A DNA stretch of 64,000 bases from Williamsia maris (GTDB lineage Bacteria > Actinomycetota > Actinomycetes > Mycobacteriales > Mycobacteriaceae): the NCBI RefSeq assembly GCF_024171815.1, contig NZ_JAMTCJ010000002.1, positions 682,001-746,000 of the forward strand. The letters are read 5' to 3'. Made by a program: the position numbers and the translations under genes. Below, piece after piece: positions 53,125-61,652 of this stretch. The first letter of the stretch is position 1, and each line of letters begins with the position of its first letter. The notes under the pieces were generated by a model that searched no databases, had not been told where the DNA came from, and saw only the letters and a list, made by a program, of their open reading frames with translations.

Positions 53125-53740
53125 CCACGGACGCGGCGAGGCCGCGATCCTGGTCGCCATCCAGAACGCGATCGCCGACCGGCCCGGTGTCCTGCCCGCC
53201 GCGCGCGGTCTCTCGCACCTCGGCGAGCACGCTCTGGGGTGGACGGGTTCGGCCGCGATCGGCCTGGCCGTCGCCTTCGCCCGCGACGACCTGCCCGCCC
53301 AGACCCGATGGGTGCAGGCCGGTGTCGGCGCCTTCGGTGCCCACGCGGCGTCGGTCGTCGTCAAGCGCATCGTGCGCAGGCAGCGGCCCAGCGATCCACG
53401 TATCCGGATCGGCGTCTCCACTCCGAGCCGGCTCAGCTTCCCCTCGTCACACGCCACCTCGACCACCGCAGCGGCGATCCTGCTGGGCCGCGCCGCGGGT
53501 CTGCCGGACGGCGTCCTACCGGCCCTGATCGTCCCGCCGATGGTGGCGTCGCGGCTGGTCCTGGGCGTCCACTACCCGAGCGACGTCGCCGCAGGCGCCG
53601 TGTTGGGTGCAGTCTGTGCGGTCGCGGTCACCCGTGATGACAGACTGTTCGCGCACCTGACGGCCAGATTGTCGCGCGGGGCGAGAACGACGCTGCGAGG
53701 TCGCGGGCAGGCGTCGGTGCTGAACATAGGAGTGCGATGA
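53105..53740 (+). CDS. PAP2-family phosphatase (Rv3807c-like, decaprenyl-phosphoryl ribose-5-phosphate phosphatase)
   Basis: This 211-residue membrane protein has the three PAP2 motifs KRIVRRQRPSDP, FPSSHATSTTAAAILL and SRLVLGVHYPSD. In M. tuberculosis Rv3807c sits at the same place and is thought to dephosphorylate decaprenylphosphoryl-5-phosphoribose, supplying DPR to DprE1. Its GTG start is inside glfT2 and its stop overlaps ubiA by 4 bp. The enzymatic role is inferred from family and synteny. Confidence 0.87.
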   Translation: MSSDSTDHGRGEAAILVAIQNAIADRPGVLPAARGLSHLGEHALGWTGSAAIGLAVAFARDDLPAQTRWVQAGVGAFGAHAASVVVKRIVRRQRPSDPRIRIGVSTPSRLSFPSSHATSTTAAAILLGRAAGLPDGVLPALIVPPMVASRLVLGVHYPSDVAAGAVLGAVCAVAVTRDDRLFAHLTARLSRGARTTLRGRGQASVLNIGVR

Positions 53741-54657
53741 GCGAGGAACCGATCGAGGCGACCGACGTGAAGGGGCCGCCGAAGAACCTGGCGGCGGGCC
53801 TGATCAAGGCCGTCCGCCCACGGCAGTGGGTCAAGAACGTCCTGGTCCTCGCCGCACCACTGGCCGCCGGAGCCGTCGACGACGGTGACGTGCTGGCCCG
53901 CTCGGCCATCGCCTTCGTCGCGTTCTGCCTGGTCGCGTCGTGTGTCTACCTCGTCAACGACGCCCTCGACGTCGAGGCCGACCGCGCGCACCCCACCAAG
54001 CGCTACCGGCCGATCGCCGCGGGTGTCGTCCCCCGCAACCTCGCCTTCGCCCTCGCGATCGTGCTCGGTGTCGCCTCGCTGGCGATCTCGTTCCTGGCGA
54101 ACTGGCAACTCGCGCTGGTGATCGGCATCTACCTCGTGATCCAGCTGGGGTACTGCTTCGGACTCAAGCACCAGGCCGTCGTCGACATCTGCATCGTCTC
54201 GTCCGGATTCCTGCTGCGCGCGATCGCCGGCGGCGTCGCGGCGGAGCTGCCCAAGGGCCTGTCGCAGTGGTTCCTGCTGGTGATGGCGTTCGGGTCGTTG
54301 TTCATGGCCGCGGGCAAGCGGTACGCCGAGCTGCAGTTGGCCGAGCGAACCGGCGCCAAGATCCGCAAGTCGCTGGAGTACTACACGGCCACCTACCTGC
54401 GGTTCGTGTGGACACTCTCGGCGACCGCGGTCGTGCTCTCCTACGGACTGTGGGCGTTCTCGCGCGACCACGACACCAACGTCTGGTACGCCATCTCGAT
54501 GGTTCCGTTCACCATCGCGATCCTCCGGTACGCGGTCGACGTCGACGGCGGTGAGGCCGGTGAGCCCGAGGAGATCGCGCTGGGAGACCGCGTCCTCCAG
54601 TTCTGCGCGGTGGCGTGGCTAATATGCGTTGGTGTCGCGGTCTACTTCGTCAGCTGA
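53737..54657 (+). CDS. ubiA: Decaprenyl-phosphate phosphoribosyltransferase (UbiA/Rv3806c)
   Basis: This 306-residue UbiA-superfamily prenyltransferase has eight to nine transmembrane helices. The first Asp-rich motif is VNDALDVEADRAHPTKRYRP. YAELQLAERTGAKIRKSLEYYTATYL follows before the later helices, and a second Asp-containing stretch is YAVDVDGGEAGEPEE. It transfers phosphoribose from PRPP to decaprenyl phosphate, feeding arabinan synthesis. The start overlaps the PAP2 stop by 4 bp. Confidence 0.94.
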   Translation: MSEEPIEATDVKGPPKNLAAGLIKAVRPRQWVKNVLVLAAPLAAGAVDDGDVLARSAIAFVAFCLVASCVYLVNDALDVEADRAHPTKRYRPIAAGVVPRNLAFALAIVLGVASLAISFLANWQLALVIGIYLVIQLGYCFGLKHQAVVDICIVSSGFLLRAIAGGVAAELPKGLSQWFLLVMAFGSLFMAAGKRYAELQLAERTGAKIRKSLEYYTATYLRFVWTLSATAVVLSYGLWAFSRDHDTNVWYAISMVPFTIAILRYAVDVDGGEAGEPEEIALGDRVLQFCAVAWLICVGVAVYFVS

Positions 54658-54682
54658 GGCTGACCCCACCGATCGCGCAGCG

Positions 54683-56593
54683 ATGACGTCCGATCGGTCC
54701 TCCCACGCGGTTCCGCGCGTCTCACGGATCCGTGCCGGCCTCCCGGCAACCACCTTCGCGATCAGTGCGCTCGTCGTGGGCATCCTCTTCGCCGGGGGTG
54801 CCTGGCAGCGACGATGGATCGCCGACGACGGTCTGATCGTCCTGCGGACCGTGCGCAACCTCCTCGCGGGCAACGGCCCGGTGTTCAACAAGGGCGAGCG
54901 CGTCGAGGCCAACACCTCCACGGTGTGGACCTATCTGATCTGGTTCTGGACCTGGATCACCGACGCCGAACCCGAGTACGTGGTGCTGTGGATCGCGCTG
55001 GTGCTGTCGGTGACGGCGCTGCCGCTGGCGATGTACGGCACCTACCGCATGCTCGGCCTGCACGGCCGCGACGGCTGGACCATCCTGGTGCCGCTCGGCG
55101 CCCTGGTCTACATCGCGCTGCCGCCGGCCCGAGACTTCGCCACCAGCGGTCTCGAGGTCTCGCTGTGCATCTTCTGGATCGCGCTGCTGTGGTGTCAGGT
55201 GATCTCGTGGAGTCGCCGCGACCCCGACCGATCCGGCGGCACGACGTCGCTGTTGTTGCTCGGGTTCACCGCCGGGCTCTCACCTCTCATCCGCCCCGAG
55301 CTCGCGCTGCTCGGCGGTCTGGTCCTGCTGCTGGTGTTCGCCACCCACATGTCGTGGCGCCTGCGCGTCGTCTTCGTCGTCGTCGCGGCCATCACGCCGG
55401 TCGCGTACCAGATCTTCCGGATGGGGTACTACGGCCTGCTCGTGCCGAACACCGCGGTGGCCAAGGACGCCAGCGGGTCGAAGTGGAAGCAGGGCTTCAC
55501 CTACCTGGGCAACATGTTCAGCCCGTACATCCTGCTGCTGCCGCTGCTCGTCGCGGCGGTCGCGGCCCTGCTCACCTGGTACCTGCGGCGTCGCGCAGTC
55601 GACCGGGTCGCCCTCGCGTCGATCGGCCGCGTCGAGCGGTTCCGCCACGGCCTGCGCTCACCGGGCGCGGTCGTCGTGGTCATCGTGATCGCCGGGTTCA
55701 TCGAGTCGGCCTACTGGATCCGCCAGGGCGGCGACTTCATGCACGCCCGCGTGCTCCTGGTCCCGCTGTTCATCCTGATGCTGCCGGTGATGATCATCCC
55801 GATCGCGCTGCCGTCGGCCCTGGGTCGCGCATCGGCGGTACCGATCGTCGGCGCCGTCCTGTCGACCGCGTTCTTCGTGACCACCGTCGTGTGGGCCGTG
55901 GCCACGTCGCACTCGCCGGGGATGAACAACGGCACCGACATCGGCCGCAGCGGCATCGTCGACGAGCGGCGCTACTACATCCAGAACATCGGGGTCGAGC
56001 ACCCGATCACCGCCGAGGACTACCTCAACTACCCGCGTATCCGGGCGATGGTCGACGCGATCAACGAACATTCCGCGCAGGGTGGTGTGCTGCTGCCGTC
56101 GGCGAACTACGACGAGTGGTACTTCGATCCGCAGCCCGACGTCCTGCCCCGCGGCGTGCCCCGGCAGCTGACCGTCTACTACCTCAACCTCGGTATGACG
56201 AGCATGAACTCGTCGCTCGACGTCCGGGTGATCGACCAGGTCGGCCTCGCGTTCCCGATCGCCTCGCACACCGAGCGGCTGCCCGACGCCCGCATCGGCC
56301 ACGACAAGGACCTCGACTCCGAGTGGGTCATCGCCGAGGCCGGGGCCGTGCCGTTCCCGCCGCTGCTGCCCGGTTACCTCGACCCGGACTGGGTCCGGCA
56401 GTCGCGCGAGGCGCTGACCTGCAAGCCGACCCAGGACCTGATCGCCTCGTTCGAGGCGCCGATGAGCTTCTCCCGGTTCCGCAACAACATCCGACAGTCG
56501 TTCGCGTTCAACAGCTATCGGATCAACCGCGTCCCGCTCTACGAACTGCAGCGGTGCAAGCTGCCGATCCCGCCGCCGGTCTTCGGTCGCTGA
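54683..56593 (+). CDS. aftB: Terminal beta-(1,2)-arabinofuranosyltransferase AftB
   Basis: This 636-residue GT-C-type protein has about ten helices and a soluble C-terminal domain. IADDGLIVLRTVRNLLAGNGPVFNKGERVEANTSTVW carries the DD/E signature of AftB-type transferases, with catalytic aspartates in the first loop. It adds terminal beta-1,2-arabinofuranose from decaprenyl-phosphoarabinose before mycolylation. The start MTSDRSSH was preferred; upstream codons overlap the ubiA end. Length is very close to Rv3805c. Confidence 0.93.
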   Translation: MTSDRSSHAVPRVSRIRAGLPATTFAISALVVGILFAGGAWQRRWIADDGLIVLRTVRNLLAGNGPVFNKGERVEANTSTVWTYLIWFWTWITDAEPEYVVLWIALVLSVTALPLAMYGTYRMLGLHGRDGWTILVPLGALVYIALPPARDFATSGLEVSLCIFWIALLWCQVISWSRRDPDRSGGTTSLLLLGFTAGLSPLIRPELALLGGLVLLLVFATHMSWRLRVVFVVVAAITPVAYQIFRMGYYGLLVPNTAVAKDASGSKWKQGFTYLGNMFSPYILLLPLLVAAVAALLTWYLRRRAVDRVALASIGRVERFRHGLRSPGAVVVVIVIAGFIESAYWIRQGGDFMHARVLLVPLFILMLPVMIIPIALPSALGRASAVPIVGAVLSTAFFVTTVVWAVATSHSPGMNNGTDIGRSGIVDERRYYIQNIGVEHPITAEDYLNYPRIRAMVDAINEHSAQGGVLLPSANYDEWYFDPQPDVLPRGVPRQLTVYYLNLGMTSMNSSLDVRVIDQVGLAFPIASHTERLPDARIGHDKDLDSEWVIAEAGAVPFPPLLPGYLDPDWVRQSREALTCKPTQDLIASFEAPMSFSRFRNNIRQSFAFNSYRINRVPLYELQRCKLPIPPPVFGR

Positions 56594-56829
56594 GCCCCAG
56601 GTTGCAGATCGCAAACATCTCGGTTGCGTAACGCAGGGACGACGCGGACCGATAAAGTCCGACGAGGCAAAATCGGCAGGTCACGTACGTGCGACAGACG
56701 GTCAACGATCACAGTTCAACGTTTGTCAGACCGAACGGCATCCAATAGGCTCCCGTTCGGCGCTCACGGACCTTTTCGATGCGCTACAGGTCCGTCATGG
56801 GCCGACCGACAGAGAGAAGGCAACAGTCG

Positions 56830-57840
56830 ATGCGTGCTAGCAGTCCGAGAAGAACCGGCTCCAGGGTGACCGACCCGGCCCGGAGTCAGGTCTCCATCGG
56901 AAGGCGGCTCCTCGCCGTGTTCCTCGCCACCGCCACGTTCGCGGGCCTGGGCATCGCCGTCGGTTCCGGCGGAACCGCCTCGGCCGCGCCCCGCGTCCAG
57001 CAGATCACCCTGGCCGACTCGTGTGGCATGCCCCCGGTGAAGGTCCGCATGTGGACCCGCCCGGGCAACTACAAGACCGTCATCGCGCTCGACGGCCTGC
57101 GTGCCACCAACGACGTGAGCGGTTGGGAGCACAACACCAAGATCCAGAACATGGCCGACTCCGGCGTCAACGTGGTCGAGCCCGTCGGCGGCATCGCCAG
57201 CTTCTACAGCGACTGGAACGCCCCCAGCAACTTCAACAACCAGAAGTTCCGCTACCGGTGGAAGTGCCTGATCGACCAGAAGTTGATCCCCGAGCTCGAT
57301 CGTCGTGGACTCGACGTCGGTCCGCGCCGCCAGTACGCGATCATGGGCATCTCCATGGGTGGCAACTCGGCCATGGTGCTCGGCGCCAACAACCGTCGCA
57401 TCTCGCACCTGTTCTCGATGTCGGGCTACCTGAACCTCTCGGCTCCCGGTATGCGTGAGGCCATCCGCATCGCCCTGCTCGACGCGGGTATCGAGGCCGG
57501 CGTCGGACCGTTCAACTCCGACTCCATGTGGGGACCGCCCACCAGCGTCCGCTGGTTGGAGAACGACCCGTTCGTCCAGATCGGCAAGATGCGCGGCAAG
57601 AAGGTGCGCGTCGCCGCGGGCAGTGGCCTGCAGGGCCGGTTCCCGGTCAGCCCGATCGGTCTGATCCAGGGCTCGCCGCTCGAGGCCTTGTCGCTGGCGC
57701 AGTCGCGGGCGTTCCAGGTCCAGGCGCTGATCAACAACGTCGCGATCACCTCGGACTTCCCGTCCACCGGTATCCACGACTGGGGCTACTGGTCGGACAT
57801 GGTCTTCCGTGCGAAGAACCAGGGCTGGTTCCGCGACTGA
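56830..57840 (+). CDS. fbpA: Mycolyltransferase (antigen 85-like, short form)
   Basis: This 336-residue secreted enzyme has a long Tat-like or signal region (SIGRRLLAVFLATATFAGLGIAVG...SAAP). The alpha/beta-hydrolase core follows, with LDGLRATNDVSGWEHNT, GGIASFYSDWNAP and the nucleophile motif GISMGGNSAM (Ser175). The acid/base region includes AAGSGLQGRF and a late histidine in GIHDWGYWSDM. It transfers mycolates to arabinogalactan and trehalose mycolates in the wall. It is shorter than the next paralogue and lacks LGFP repeats. The ATG follows GAGAGAAGG. Confidence 0.92.
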   Translation: MRASSPRRTGSRVTDPARSQVSIGRRLLAVFLATATFAGLGIAVGSGGTASAAPRVQQITLADSCGMPPVKVRMWTRPGNYKTVIALDGLRATNDVSGWEHNTKIQNMADSGVNVVEPVGGIASFYSDWNAPSNFNNQKFRYRWKCLIDQKLIPELDRRGLDVGPRRQYAIMGISMGGNSAMVLGANNRRISHLFSMSGYLNLSAPGMREAIRIALLDAGIEAGVGPFNSDSMWGPPTSVRWLENDPFVQIGKMRGKKVRVAAGSGLQGRFPVSPIGLIQGSPLEALSLAQSRAFQVQALINNVAITSDFPSTGIHDWGYWSDMVFRAKNQGWFRD

Positions 57841-57852
57841 GCTGATCCGCCG

Positions 57853-57898
57853 CTCGTGAGACCCACACCACCGTAGGTGGTCACAGAAACCTCACGAG
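57853..57898 (+). terminator. Nested hairpin after the first mycolyltransferase
   Basis: An outer CTCGTGAG/CTCACGAG pair (57853-57860 and 57891-57898) encloses ACCACC-GTA-GGTGGT (57867-57881). It may act as a terminator or an attenuator in the gap between the two mycolyltransferase genes. Confidence 0.5.
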
Positions 57899-57939
57899 TC
57901 ACACGAATTCACACACGCCACAGTGTGGCAACGTCACAT
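57880..57939. promoter_or_regulatory. GTCACA direct repeats (MtrA-box-like)
   Basis: The core GTCACA occurs at 57880, 57898 and 57933 in the same orientation, spaced 18 and 35 bp, upstream of the LGFP mycolyltransferase start. MtrA is known to bind GTCACA-containing repeats at the fbpB promoter and oriC of M. tuberculosis. Function here is inferred. Confidence 0.5.
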
Positions 57940-57943
57940 CGGG

Positions 57944-57977
57944 ACGCCCTACGTGTAGACACACACACGTAGGGCGT
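57944..57977. terminator. 13-bp hairpin upstream of the LGFP mycolyltransferase
   Basis: ACGCCCTACGTGT pairs perfectly with ACACGTAGGGCGT around an 8-base loop, 67 bp before the ATG. It is either a terminator of the preceding gene or a leader structure of the next. Confidence 0.6.
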
Positions 57978-58044
57978 TCTGCTGTTCGCCGGGACAAACG
58001 TTTCGGGACCGGCAGAACCGTTGGTGGCGAAGGAGATCGGTCAG

Positions 58045-59922
58045 ATGCGGCAGTGGCGGCGTGGGGTTCTATCGGTGACAGCGCCTGCGGCGGCACTGCT
58101 GATGGTGCTCGGCACCGGGGTCGCGGTCGCAGCACCCGACTCGTCGGACGCGCCGGCGGCTCCGGCCGCCTCGGCCGCCCCGGCGGCATCGCCCGCTCCC
58201 GCCGTGACGCCGGTGTCGGGGGTCAAGGTGACCAACACCAAGTGGTACTCCGATCGGCGCGTGGCGGTGTGGGTCTACTCCCCGTCGATGGGCCGCAACA
58301 TCCAGGTGCAGATCCTGCTGGCGCGTGACTGGAACCAGTCGCCCGACGAGCGGTTCCCGCAGCTGTACATGCTGGACGGCCTGCGAGCGCAGGACGACCA
58401 GAACGGCTGGATCATCAACACCGACGTCGAGAACTTCTACAAGGACAAGAACGTCAACGTCATCCTGCCGGTGGGCGGCGAGTCCAGCTTCTATACCGAC
58501 TGGCAGAAGCCCGACAACGGCAAGAACTACCAGTGGGAGACGTTCCTGACCAAGGAGCTCCCGCCGGTCCTGCAGGGGCAGTGGCGCTCGACCGACGTCC
58601 GCGGCATCCAGGGACTGTCGATGGGCGGCAGCGCGGCGATGATGCTCGCCGAGCGCACCCCGGGCTTCTTCCGCTACGCGGCCTCGTTCTCCGGCATCCT
58701 GCAGCTCAGCTCGTTCGGCATGCCGCAGGCCGTGCAGTTCGCGGTCCGCGACGCCGGCGGCTACGACTCGGCCAAGATGTTCGGGCCGCCGTCGGACCCG
58801 GCGTGGAAGGAACACGATCCCTTCCTGCACGCCGACAAGCTCAAGGGCGTCAGTCTCTACGTGTCGTCGGGCAACGGTCTGCTCGGTCAGTACGACACCC
58901 CCTCGACGCTGCCGTACCTGGCCACCAACTACGCCGGCGTCGGACTCGAGGTCCTCTCGCGGGTGACCTCGACCCAGTTCGCGACCAAGCTCAACCAGCT
59001 CGGCGTGGCCGCGCAGGTCGTCTACCGCCCGTCGGGCACGCACACCTGGAAGTACTGGGAGTTCGAGATGCACCAGGCGTGGCCGCAGGCCGCCCGCGCC
59101 CTGGGCATCGCCGCCGACACCCCCAAGTGCGGCGTGGCGGGCGCGATCAAGCCGGTCGCGGCCAAGCACTCCGAGCTCGGCGAGTGCATGACGCCGGAGT
59201 ACGGCGTCCCGGGCGGACGCGCACAGGACTTCCGCGGCGGACGCGTGCTCTGGTCGGGCAAGACCGGCGCCCACGTGGTCGCGGGTGCCATCGGTGGCGC
59301 CTACGTCGCCGCGGGCGGTCCCGGCGGCTACCTCGGTTTCCCGGTGAGCGACGAACTGGGCACCCCGGACCGCAAGGGCCGGCTGAACAAGTTCGAGCGC
59401 GGCTACGTCTACTGGACCCAGGCCACCGGCGCGCACGCGGTCTCAGGCGCCATCCTCGCCGACTGGGGCAAGGCCGGCTACGAGCGCGGCCCGATGGGAT
59501 ACCCCACCGGCGACGAGGTCGACACCCCCGACAACAAGGGCCGCGTGCAGGGTTTCTCCCTCGGCGCGTACTACTTCTCGGCGGCCACCGGGGCGCACTC
59601 CGTGCAGGGTCGGATCTTCGACAAGTACGGCAAGACCGGTTACGAGGGCGGATACCTCGGGTTCCCGACCTCCAACGAGATCGGCGCGGCCCGGGGCGGA
59701 CGCTTCAACCGGTTCTCCGGCGGCAACATCTACTGGACCGCCGCCAAGGGCGCGTTCGCGATCCCGTCCGGACCGATCTTCGACGCCTGGGCGACCGTGG
59801 GGTTCGAGGGCGGTCGGCTCGGCTACCCGATCAGTGATCAGTTCCAGATCACCGGTGGGAACCGGATCAACTTCGAGAAGGGCTACATCGAGGTGGTCGA
59901 CGGCACCGCCGTCATCCACTGA
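58045..59922 (+). CDS. Mycolyltransferase with C-terminal LGFP repeats
   Basis: This 625-residue protein has a signal peptide (APAAALLMVLGTGVAVAAP), an Ala/Pro-rich linker and an antigen 85-like catalytic domain. Catalytic blocks are LDGLRAQDDQNGWIINT, GGESSFYTDWQ and the nucleophile GLSMGGSAAM at Ser192. A C-terminal array of about four LGFP repeats follows: GYLGFPVSDELG, GPMGYPTGDEVD, GYLGFPTSNEIG and GRLGYPISDQF, each ending in a GxxYWT-like strand. The modules should tether it to arabinogalactan, resembling corynebacterial Cmt/PS1 enzymes. AAGGAGAT precedes the ATG; an upstream TTG or GTG is open but less likely. Confidence 0.92.
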   Translation: MRQWRRGVLSVTAPAAALLMVLGTGVAVAAPDSSDAPAAPAASAAPAASPAPAVTPVSGVKVTNTKWYSDRRVAVWVYSPSMGRNIQVQILLARDWNQSPDERFPQLYMLDGLRAQDDQNGWIINTDVENFYKDKNVNVILPVGGESSFYTDWQKPDNGKNYQWETFLTKELPPVLQGQWRSTDVRGIQGLSMGGSAAMMLAERTPGFFRYAASFSGILQLSSFGMPQAVQFAVRDAGGYDSAKMFGPPSDPAWKEHDPFLHADKLKGVSLYVSSGNGLLGQYDTPSTLPYLATNYAGVGLEVLSRVTSTQFATKLNQLGVAAQVVYRPSGTHTWKYWEFEMHQAWPQAARALGIAADTPKCGVAGAIKPVAAKHSELGECMTPEYGVPGGRAQDFRGGRVLWSGKTGAHVVAGAIGGAYVAAGGPGGYLGFPVSDELGTPDRKGRLNKFERGYVYWTQATGAHAVSGAILADWGKAGYERGPMGYPTGDEVDTPDNKGRVQGFSLGAYYFSAATGAHSVQGRIFDKYGKTGYEGGYLGFPTSNEIGAARGGRFNRFSGGNIYWTAAKGAFAIPSGPIFDAWATVGFEGGRLGYPISDQFQITGGNRINFEKGYIEVVDGTAVIH

Positions 59923-60003
59923 CAACGGCGGCCTTCGGTACCGTGGCCGAGGTCCTGTCGGGGCACATGACGGTTCTTCACGACGATGGCGAGGGAAGTG
60001 ACA

Positions 60004-60528
60004 GTGAGCGGACTCTGGGTACGGATCGTGACAGCGGCGGCGGGGTTGACGCTGACCGTCGGTGTGGCGACCGCGTGCGGGAGCAGCGACTCCACGGTCA
60101 GCGCGCCGTCGAGCAGCGACGCGCCGGTGAGTTCGAGTGCGCCCACGTCGTCGTCCGCGTCGAGCAGTGCCCCGTCGTCGGGTGCGGTGTCGTCGAGTGA
60201 CTCGAGCCTGCCCGCCACCGCGCCGCAGGACACCCCCGCGCCGTCGAACTTCCCGGGCGGGGCCGCACCGGCGCCGCAGGGCAGCAAGGGCGCCGCGTAC
60301 CTGGCCGAGCTCAAGCGCCAGAACGTGACGATCCCCAACGACCCCGACAACTCGATCGCGCTGAGCTCGGCGGAGTTCGTCTGCTCGGAGCGGGCCAAGA
60401 AGAGCCCGGCGTCGCAGATCAAGACTTTCGTGACGGCCATCGTCGGTTCCGGGACGACCGACCCGACGGCCGCCGCGGCGACCGCCGACAAGGTGATCGC
60501 CGCCGCGTCGTCGACCTACTGCAAGTAA
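60004..60528 (+). CDS. DUF732-type lipoprotein
   Basis: This protein of about 174 residues has a signal ending TVGVATAC (lipobox). A long serine-rich linker follows, then a small helical DUF732-like domain (GAAYLAELKRQNVTIPNDPDNSIALSSAEFVC...TYCK) with two cysteines. Such domains occur in secreted mycobacterial proteins of unknown function. A GAGGGAA precedes the GTG start; an ATG 6 codons upstream is an alternative. It ends 6 bp before the cutinase-like gene, so they are probably co-transcribed. Confidence 0.82.
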   Translation: MSGLWVRIVTAAAGLTLTVGVATACGSSDSTVSAPSSSDAPVSSSAPTSSSASSSAPSSGAVSSSDSSLPATAPQDTPAPSNFPGGAAPAPQGSKGAAYLAELKRQNVTIPNDPDNSIALSSAEFVCSERAKKSPASQIKTFVTAIVGSGTTDPTAAAATADKVIAAASSTYCK

Positions 60529-60534
60529 CCGGAC

Positions 60535-61548
60535 ATGTCCGGAAACAGACGCTCGGCCCGGGGTCGGACCGCGGCGCGCAAGCCCCGCCGACGCAAACTC
60601 GTGCTCTTCGGCATCCTCGGGGTCGTCGGCCTCGCGATCGTGGCGATCATCCTCGTCGTGATCCTCGTGATCACCATCATGCGGCCGGGACCGACGGGCC
60701 CCGGTCGCGGACCGGGCGCACCGTCGAGCACCTCGCAGCGTCCGACGGCACAGCCGGCGGACTGCCCCGACGTACAGACCATCGTGATCCCCGGGACGCT
60801 CGAGTCGTCGGCCACCGACGACCCGTACAACCCGACCGCGAACCCGAACTCGCTGATGCTCAAGGTGTCTCGGCCGCTGGGGGAGCAGTTCCCGTCGTCA
60901 CGCGCCGACGTCTACACCGTCCCCTACGTCGCGCAGTTCCGTAACCCGACGAATCTCGCCGACCGCCAGGTCGACTACAACGTGTCGCGCGCACAGGGCA
61001 ACGCGCGCGCCAAGGCCAAGATGACCGAGGTCAACCAGCGCTGCCCGCTGACCGGCTTCGTGCTGATGGGCTTCTCGCAGGGCGCGGTGATCGCCGGCGA
61101 CATCGCCTCCGACATCGGCAACGGTCGGGGCCCGGTCGCCCAGGACCTCGTCCTCGGGGTCGGCCTGATCGCCGACGGCCGTCGGCAGAAGGGGGAGGCC
61201 AACGACGTGGGGCCGAGCCCGGACGGTGTCGGTGCGGAGATCGCGCTCGGCGGATTCGGCACGCTGGTCCCCGGTATCGCGATGACCGGTGCCCGCGCGG
61301 GCGGCTTCGGCGACGTCAAGGACCGCACCTACGCGATCTGCGCGTCCGGCGACCTGATCTGCGATTCGCCGACGATCCTCAACCCGCTCGACGCCATCGG
61401 CAAGATCGCCGGCGCACTGAACAATCCCGTACACGCGCTCTACAACACCACCCGGTACTGGGATGACGACGGCGCCTCGGCGACGCGATGGATGTACGGC
61501 TGGGCGCGCTCGACCATCGAGAAGGCGCCCCGTCCCGAACACAACTGA
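60535..61548 (+). CDS. Cutinase-like thioesterase/phospholipase (Rv3802c-like)
   Basis: This 337-residue protein has a basic N-terminus, a transmembrane anchor (GVVGLAIVAIILVVILVITI) and a cutinase-type catalytic domain. Blocks are FVLMGFSQGAVIAGDIASDIG (Ser181), CASGDLICDSP with the acid, and VHALYNTTRYW with the histidine. The M. tuberculosis counterpart is essential, has thioesterase and phospholipase A activity, and is linked to mycolate synthesis. Position next to fadD32 and the mycolyltransferases matches that role. Confidence 0.9.
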   Translation: MSGNRRSARGRTAARKPRRRKLVLFGILGVVGLAIVAIILVVILVITIMRPGPTGPGRGPGAPSSTSQRPTAQPADCPDVQTIVIPGTLESSATDDPYNPTANPNSLMLKVSRPLGEQFPSSRADVYTVPYVAQFRNPTNLADRQVDYNVSRAQGNARAKAKMTEVNQRCPLTGFVLMGFSQGAVIAGDIASDIGNGRGPVAQDLVLGVGLIADGRRQKGEANDVGPSPDGVGAEIALGGFGTLVPGIAMTGARAGGFGDVKDRTYAICASGDLICDSPTILNPLDAIGKIAGALNNPVHALYNTTRYWDDDGASATRWMYGWARSTIEKAPRPEHN

Positions 61549-61652
61549 ACGGGCCTTGGTGTGTCACACGCCACGAGAGGTTTGGGTACGTACAGGTGAC
61601 GCCCGTATCGTGTCCGAGGTTCGAGCCACGACGACACACCTGAGGAGAGCAG

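Noticed and set aside
57853-57977. Possible riboswitch in the leader of the second mycolyltransferase
   Set aside because: Only simple hairpins and repeats are visible; no known riboswitch core or ligand logic can be recognised.
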